From assembly GCF_011762185.1 (NCBI RefSeq), contig NZ_JAASQJ010000005.1, forward strand, positions 428,562 through 492,561: a DNA stretch of 64,000 bases, given 5' to 3'. The notes under the pieces were generated by a model. It saw only the letters and a program-made list of their open reading frames with translations, was not told the origin of the DNA and did not search any database. Made by a program: the position numbers and the translations under genes. The DNA comes from Dyadobacter arcticus. GTDB taxonomy: Bacteria; Bacteroidota; Bacteroidia; Cytophagales; Spirosomataceae. Shown here one piece after another: positions 59,618 to 64,000 of the stretch (positions are counted from its first letter, which is position 1; each line of letters begins with the position of its first letter).

Positions 59618-62600
59618 ATGTTCGCACCAGAGCCGCACCATATCATTGCAATAGGCGCTTCGGCTGGCGGCCTGGATGAGCTAAATTCTTTTTTTGACAA
59701 TACCCCGTCCGATGGGGTTTCCTATGTCATTGTCCAGCATTTATCATTGGAATTCAAAAGTCATATGGTTGAGCTGCTATCCCGACGCAGCAGGCTTGCG
59801 GTGCAGGAAGCCGTGGATGGAATGCTAATCCGGGGCAATCAGGTATATCTTATTCCTAATGATAAGTTCATGACTGTTCGAAACCATTGTTTGTATCTTA
59901 CGGATAGGGGCTTAGACCGCGTTCCTCATATGACAATCAATACTTTTTTTATCTCGTTAGCAGAGGATTTTGGCCCAAAAGCGATCGCAGTCGTGCTTTC
60001 AGGGCTGGGTTCAGATGGTACGGATGGTATCAAAGCCATAAAAAAAGCGGGTGGACTGGTCATTGTAAGGGACCCTGATGGTACCGAATTCCATAGCATG
60101 CCCAGTAATGCCATCGCTACCGGGTTGGTAGATGCTATATTAGAACCTGAGGCAATTCCTAATTTTATTGAAGAATATGTAAAGCGTGAGCTCGATCTGA
60201 TGGCAGCCGGAATACATGATGAAGAACACGTTGGTAAAATTATAGGGCTCATCAAAAAGCAATTGCCACTAGATTTCTCTGACTACAAACATTCCACGAT
60301 TTTAAGAAGGATAAAAAGAAGGGCAGCTTCCAATAACTTCGGTGAGCTGGGACCTTACATTCAATTCATCAAAGACAATCCTGACGAGTTAGACCTCTTG
60401 GCTAAAGATTTTTTAATTAGTGTAACCGGCTTTTTTCGCGATACAGAATCTTTCAATTTCATACAAACTCAGGCTATACCCAATATTATTGCCGAACTGG
60501 CACCTCAGCAGGAACTGAGAATGTGGGTTGCCGGATGCGCCAAAGGCGAAGAAGCCTATTCGTTGGCTATGCTGGTGAGTGAACAGTTAGGCGATAGGAT
60601 CAATGAGCATGTGGTGAAAATTTTTGCGACCGACATTGACACCGCTGCATTGTCTCAGGCAGGGAAAGGTCTATATAAGCCTGGTATCCTGACCAATGTG
60701 TCGCAGGAACGTTTGCAGAAGTTTTTTCGAATGGAGGGAGAGGATTATAGGGTCAATCCTGCACTCCGCAAGATGGTTATTTTTGCGCACCACGACCTGG
60801 TCAAAAATCCACCTTATTGTAACATGCATTTCATAAGCTGCCGGAATGTTTTAATCTACATGACACCCGCACTTCAAAAGAAAATATACCTGATGCTGCT
60901 CTTTGGCCTCAAACAGCATGGTTTTCTGTTCCTTGGTTCGAGCGAAAACCCGCTGCCGATCCTGCAAAGCCTGAAAGTGATCAGTAAAAAATTTAAAGTT
61001 TTTAAAAATCTGGATGCCAACCAGTTGGTAAGGTTCGAATCATTCTCATTGCCCGAGGTCTCTTACAAAAAGCATACTGATGCACCCCGATCACAGGATC
61101 AAACATTGAGGGTACCGGACCGGACGCTTGGCGATGCTGTCAACGAAACTGTCATGAAAGACTTGGGGCAACTGATTATATGCATTGATCAAAATGATAA
61201 GGTACTCAAATTTTATGGGGACACGACGAAATTTTTGATGCAGAAAATCATGACCACGGACTTTACAGAGCTACTTCCAGGCCCGTTGGGAGTAGCTTAC
61301 AATACATTAGTTGGCCTTGTTTTACAGAATAATCAATCATCTTTTGTAAGCGGAATTAAAATAAAACAAGGTGAAGAAGTCGTTGGCGTAACCTTGTCGA
61401 TAAGTCCAATGATTTCGAAAGGCCGGAACAATGGTCTTTTAGTAGTCCGTATAAGTGAAGACCACTCAAATGAGGTCGCGGCCACTGACAAACTAGTCTT
61501 CGATGAACAACTTTATTTTGACCAATACACGCAAAGCCTGGAACAGGAAGTAAAAGAACTGAGAGAAAAGCTCACGGCCTCGAACGAAAAATTGTACTCA
61601 TTGGATGAGAACATGCAGTCATTCAATGAGGAACTGCTTTCTGCGAATGAAGAGATGCAAAGTACGACGGAGGAAATGCAGTCGATTAATGAAGAGTTAC
61701 ACACGATCAATTCTGATTATCAGCTTAAAAACAAACAGCTGCTTGAACTCAACGACGACCTCAATAATTATTTTAGAAGCAATATCAATGGGCAGCTCTT
61801 TATAGATGATCAACTCCGGCTAATTAAATTTTCCCCAGGTGCAGTTAAACTGATTAATCTGCTGGATAATGATATTGGCAGACCGCTAAGCAACATATCT
61901 ACTAATTTTAAATTTGAGACCATTATCGAGGACATTAGCCAGGTAATGTCCAGCGATATGGTTATAACCAAAGAGGTTGAAACCAAAGATGGCAAGTGGT
62001 ATCAGGTCATGACGATGCCTTATATAAAGTTAATCAACAACAAGACCTCGGGCGCCATTATTACATTTAATGATATTACCGAGCTTAAACTTGTACAGCA
62101 ACAACTCGATAAAAAAAATGAGGCCCTGATGCGAATCAATGCTGACCTGGATAACTTCGTCCATACCGCATCTCATGATTTGCTGGATCCATTAAGTAGC
62201 ATTGAAGGAAGTATTTCACTGATCAGTTCTATCAACACCACTGATTTGGAGATCAAAGAAGTTTTACCAATTATAAATGGTTCTGTGAAAAAATTCCGCT
62301 CCCTGATCGGCGAGATAGCAGCGGTAGCTAAAATTGAAAACAATGCCCACGGGACAGAACCTGTCGATATGGATGAGCTCCTGGATAACATTGAATGGAG
62401 CCTGACTGAGCGGATTAAATCGAACGGGGCGGTGATTAAAAGAGACGTGCAGGTACACCAAATTGTATTTTCTAAGAAGAACCTGCGAAGTATCTTGTAT
62501 AACCTTATTGCAAACGGCATCAAGTATAGATCTGAAAGGCCACCAATCATCCTAGTACAGATTTCAGCACAAGATGACGTCTTTGTTCTCTCAGTTGAAG

Positions 62601-62794
62601 ACAATGGAATGGGTATAGAAGAGCCTTATCTCGCGACCATATTTGATAAGTCCACCAGGCTCCATTTAGATGGTGAAGGTTATGGGATTGGCTTATACCT
62701 TGCCAACAAAATAGTAAACGCATCTGGCGGCAGGATCGCTGTTGAAAGCGAGCCGGGCAAGGGCAGTAAGTTTACAATATACCTAAGTAAATGA
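59618..62794 (+). CDS. CheB/CheR fusion protein with PAS domains and histidine kinase
   Basis: 1058 residues. Residues 1-190: CheB-type methylesterase with Ser15 (GASAGG), His41 (VQHLS) and Asp in SGLGSDGTDG. About 205-470: CheR methyltransferase (LLAKDFLISVTGFFRDTESF, MWVAGCAKGEEAYSLAMLV). Then a PAS-like region, a long coiled coil (ENMQSFNEELLSANEEMQST), another PAS and a kinase with LDNFVHTASHDLLDPLSS and ATP site ANGIKYRSERP, DNGMGIEEPYLA, GIGLYLANKIVNASGG. No receiver domain. Such proteins are widespread and are usually not tied to flagellar chemotaxis. Followed by a second CheB, 1 bp away. Confidence 0.93.
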   Translation: MFAPEPHHIIAIGASAGGLDELNSFFDNTPSDGVSYVIVQHLSLEFKSHMVELLSRRSRLAVQEAVDGMLIRGNQVYLIPNDKFMTVRNHCLYLTDRGLDRVPHMTINTFFISLAEDFGPKAIAVVLSGLGSDGTDGIKAIKKAGGLVIVRDPDGTEFHSMPSNAIATGLVDAILEPEAIPNFIEEYVKRELDLMAAGIHDEEHVGKIIGLIKKQLPLDFSDYKHSTILRRIKRRAASNNFGELGPYIQFIKDNPDELDLLAKDFLISVTGFFRDTESFNFIQTQAIPNIIAELAPQQELRMWVAGCAKGEEAYSLAMLVSEQLGDRINEHVVKIFATDIDTAALSQAGKGLYKPGILTNVSQERLQKFFRMEGEDYRVNPALRKMVIFAHHDLVKNPPYCNMHFISCRNVLIYMTPALQKKIYLMLLFGLKQHGFLFLGSSENPLPILQSLKVISKKFKVFKNLDANQLVRFESFSLPEVSYKKHTDAPRSQDQTLRVPDRTLGDAVNETVMKDLGQLIICIDQNDKVLKFYGDTTKFLMQKIMTTDFTELLPGPLGVAYNTLVGLVLQNNQSSFVSGIKIKQGEEVVGVTLSISPMISKGRNNGLLVVRISEDHSNEVAATDKLVFDEQLYFDQYTQSLEQEVKELREKLTASNEKLYSLDENMQSFNEELLSANEEMQSTTEEMQSINEELHTINSDYQLKNKQLLELNDDLNNYFRSNINGQLFIDDQLRLIKFSPGAVKLINLLDNDIGRPLSNISTNFKFETIIEDISQVMSSDMVITKEVETKDGKWYQVMTMPYIKLINNKTSGAIITFNDITELKLVQQQLDKKNEALMRINADLDNFVHTASHDLLDPLSSIEGSISLISSINTTDLEIKEVLPIINGSVKKFRSLIGEIAAVAKIENNAHGTEPVDMDELLDNIEWSLTERIKSNGAVIKRDVQVHQIVFSKKNLRSILYNLIANGIKYRSERPPIILVQISAQDDVFVLSVEDNGMGIEEPYLATIFDKSTRLHLDGEGYGIGLYLANKIVNASGGRIAVESEPGKGSKFTIYLSK

Positions 62795-62795
62795 C

Positions 62796-63809
62796 ATGGC
62801 CAATCACCCCAAATTTATTGTCGTAATAGGCGCGTCAGCTGGTGGGTTGAACGCACTTGACGAATTGATACAGACACTGCCAGCTGGCTTGGATGCTGCC
62901 TACTGTATCGTTCTCCATTTATCACGTAAGGGAATTGGCGATTTTGTGGTACACCGGTTAAGTAAGGTTACCAGTATGCAATGCAGTATGGCTGCCAATG
63001 GCGCTACGATTGAAGCGGGACATATATATGTCGCACCGCCCAACCAGCATTTATTGGTCAAGGATGGTAAGATTTTGCTAGGATCAGGCCCCCAGGAAAA
63101 TCGTTTCAGGCCTTCTATCGATGTGCTTTTTCGTTCGGCCGCCGTTGCATATACCTCACATGCCATTGGGGTTATCCTAAGCGGTATGCTTGATGACGGG
63201 ACTTCGGGTATGTGGGCCATCAAAAGAAGTGGCGGAACTTGTATCGTTCAGGATCCCAATCAGGCTGAATATCCGGACATGCCCCTTTCGGTCATAAACA
63301 ACATGGATGTCGATCACGTCAGCGTCCTCTGTGAAATAGGCGCACTTTTGACCGTGGTAACAAGTCTTGACCGGGCCTCAGAAGCGCCCGCGCCGCAGGA
63401 CGTGTTACTCGAATCGCAGATAGCCGAAAAAACGGCCGTGGGTATAGATGATATTGAACAAATTGGGGATAAAAGCGTCTTTGCCTGTCCGGACTGTGGC
63501 GGAAACCTTTGGGCAACAAAGGGGGATATCATCAACCGTTACCGGTGTCATATTGGGCATGCTTACACAGAGCGGGATTTGGTGGTCAAACAGGCCGAAA
63601 CGGCCAGTACAACGCTGTGGGTAGCCCTTAGGATGATGGAAGAACGCAAACATCTTCTCCGGAAACTTGAAGTCGACTATGCCCAAAAAGGTTATACCTC
63701 CCTATCACTGGATCATCACGAGAGAAAGGACGAAATGCAGCGGCACATCGACACGCTTAAAGTAATTCTTTCCGATTTACAGAATCATGATACGGCTGTT
63801 CCGTATTGA
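62796..63809 (+). CDS. CheB-type methylesterase with C-terminal zinc ribbon
   Basis: 337 residues. CheB catalytic set: Ser14 in GASAGGLNAL, His41 in VLHLS, Asp in SGMLDDGTSG. Then a zinc ribbon, CPDCGGNLW ... YRCHIGHAY, and a helical charged tail (MQRHIDTLKVILSDLQ). No receiver domain, so it is not phosphorylated in the classical way. Encoded 1 bp after the CheB/CheR-kinase gene, so the two are probably coexpressed and function together. Confidence 0.9.
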   Translation: MANHPKFIVVIGASAGGLNALDELIQTLPAGLDAAYCIVLHLSRKGIGDFVVHRLSKVTSMQCSMAANGATIEAGHIYVAPPNQHLLVKDGKILLGSGPQENRFRPSIDVLFRSAAVAYTSHAIGVILSGMLDDGTSGMWAIKRSGGTCIVQDPNQAEYPDMPLSVINNMDVDHVSVLCEIGALLTVVTSLDRASEAPAPQDVLLESQIAEKTAVGIDDIEQIGDKSVFACPDCGGNLWATKGDIINRYRCHIGHAYTERDLVVKQAETASTTLWVALRMMEERKHLLRKLEVDYAQKGYTSLSLDHHERKDEMQRHIDTLKVILSDLQNHDTAVPY

Positions 63810-63892
63810 ATGGTTTTGGGTTTGATGTTGACCCTATTCCAGCCACAGGAAATCGGATTTAAATGTGGCATTTTCAAGAGAATATAAACCAA

Positions 63893-63929
63893 ACAAAAAC
63901 CGCTTGACAATCTATTGATTATCAAGCGG
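63893..63929 (-). terminator. Rho-independent terminator on the minus strand
   Basis: CCGCTTGA pairs with TCAAGCGG (outer arms 63900-63907 and 63922-63929), with an inner AATC/GATT pair. Read on the minus strand it is followed by TTTTTGTTT, so it terminates the RNA transcribed from beyond the window end. Confidence 0.7.
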
Positions 63930-63945
63930 CTAGCTTTGTTTTCTG

Positions 63946-64000
63946 TGGTGATGGACGGAATCGAACCTTTGAATGACACTTTCATGAGCTTTTCGTTAAA
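63946..64000 (-). ncRNA. 3' end of a tRNA- or tmRNA-like RNA, cut by the window edge
   Basis: Read on the minus strand the last bases give AAGCTCATGA ... GGTTCGATTCCGTCCATCACC followed by A. GGTTCGATTCC is the T-arm/T-loop of tRNAs and tmRNA, and AAGCTYATGA resembles the 3' part of Bacteroidota tmRNA as I recall. The T stem pairs poorly (only two G-C pairs are sure), so it may be a degenerate copy. A terminator follows 17 bp downstream. Confidence 0.35.

Noticed and set aside
63785..63985. Minus-strand frame at the window end
   Set aside because: Crosses the terminator hairpin and overlaps the cheB 3' end; no domain support.

Overview
The window looks like a chromosomal segment of an aerobic member of the Bacteroidota, most probably order Cytophagales (a Dyadobacter- or Spirosoma-like genome). 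Reasons: a PorT-type outer-membrane barrel next to ubiE, an exbB-exbD-exbD-tonB-PstS-like-TPR operon, BatD, a long PurF, short NuoG, TAnnTTTG promoter boxes and very few Shine-Dalgarno sequences. Species-level placement is inference.

Layout. 1-4.0 kb: end of a membrane protein, then a partial complex I cluster (short nuoG, nuoH, nuoI, nuoJ). 4.1-10.3 kb: gcvP, a metallophosphoesterase, yqgE and a gamma-carbonic-anhydrase-like protein. 10.3-12.7 kb: an AT-rich island of intact and decayed small membrane and lipoprotein genes plus a transposase remnant. 12.7-20.9 kb: XRE regulator, DedA, ABC-F ATPase, SUMF1-fold and Gfo/Idh/MocA secreted proteins, aroC, batD. 21.2-27.3 kb: TonB energising operon with a PstS-like lipoprotein and a TPR protein. 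27.9-36.6 kb: housekeeping genes (gatC, omega-amidase-like, def, ruvX, recJ, lptB, recO, purF). 36.7-38.5 kb: an AAA/DUF4143 ATPase behind a 32-bp repeat array, then a DUF6265-like protein. 38.6-40.7 kb: second complex I fragment (nuoI with a repetitive tail, nuoJ, nuoK). 40.8-46.4 kb: polysaccharide genes. 46.6-51.3 kb: a sugar isomerase-like protein, a histidine kinase with an ethylene-receptor-like sensor, its receiver, and an AraC regulator. 51.4-55.9 kb: tRNA-Val, porT, ubiE, a barrel protein, a nuclease-fold protein and a LuxR-like regulator. 56.1-58.2 kb: a second AT-rich island. 58.2-63.8 kb: a Fic enzyme behind six palindromes, then CheB/CheR/kinase and CheB proteins. The end carries a tRNA/tmRNA-like 3' end on the minus strand.

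The most unusual content is in the two islands. Both carry the same two-gene unit on the minus strand: a lipoprotein whose C-terminus has cysteines spaced C-x8-C-x6-C-x7-C, followed after 28 or 37 nt by a small two-helix membrane protein resembling the PLDc_N family. The first copy is intact and sits beside decayed extra copies of the small membrane gene; the second lipoprotein is broken by a frameshift. A lipoprotein effector with a membrane immunity partner is a reasonable but unproven reading. The second striking element is a phased array of six palindromes (about 41-bp period) just in front of the fic gene. Other notable items: a kinase sensor with the exact ligand spacing of plant ethylene receptors, a glycosyltransferase with an antitoxin-like N-terminal extension, and a NuoI with a Pro/Lys-rich repeat tail.
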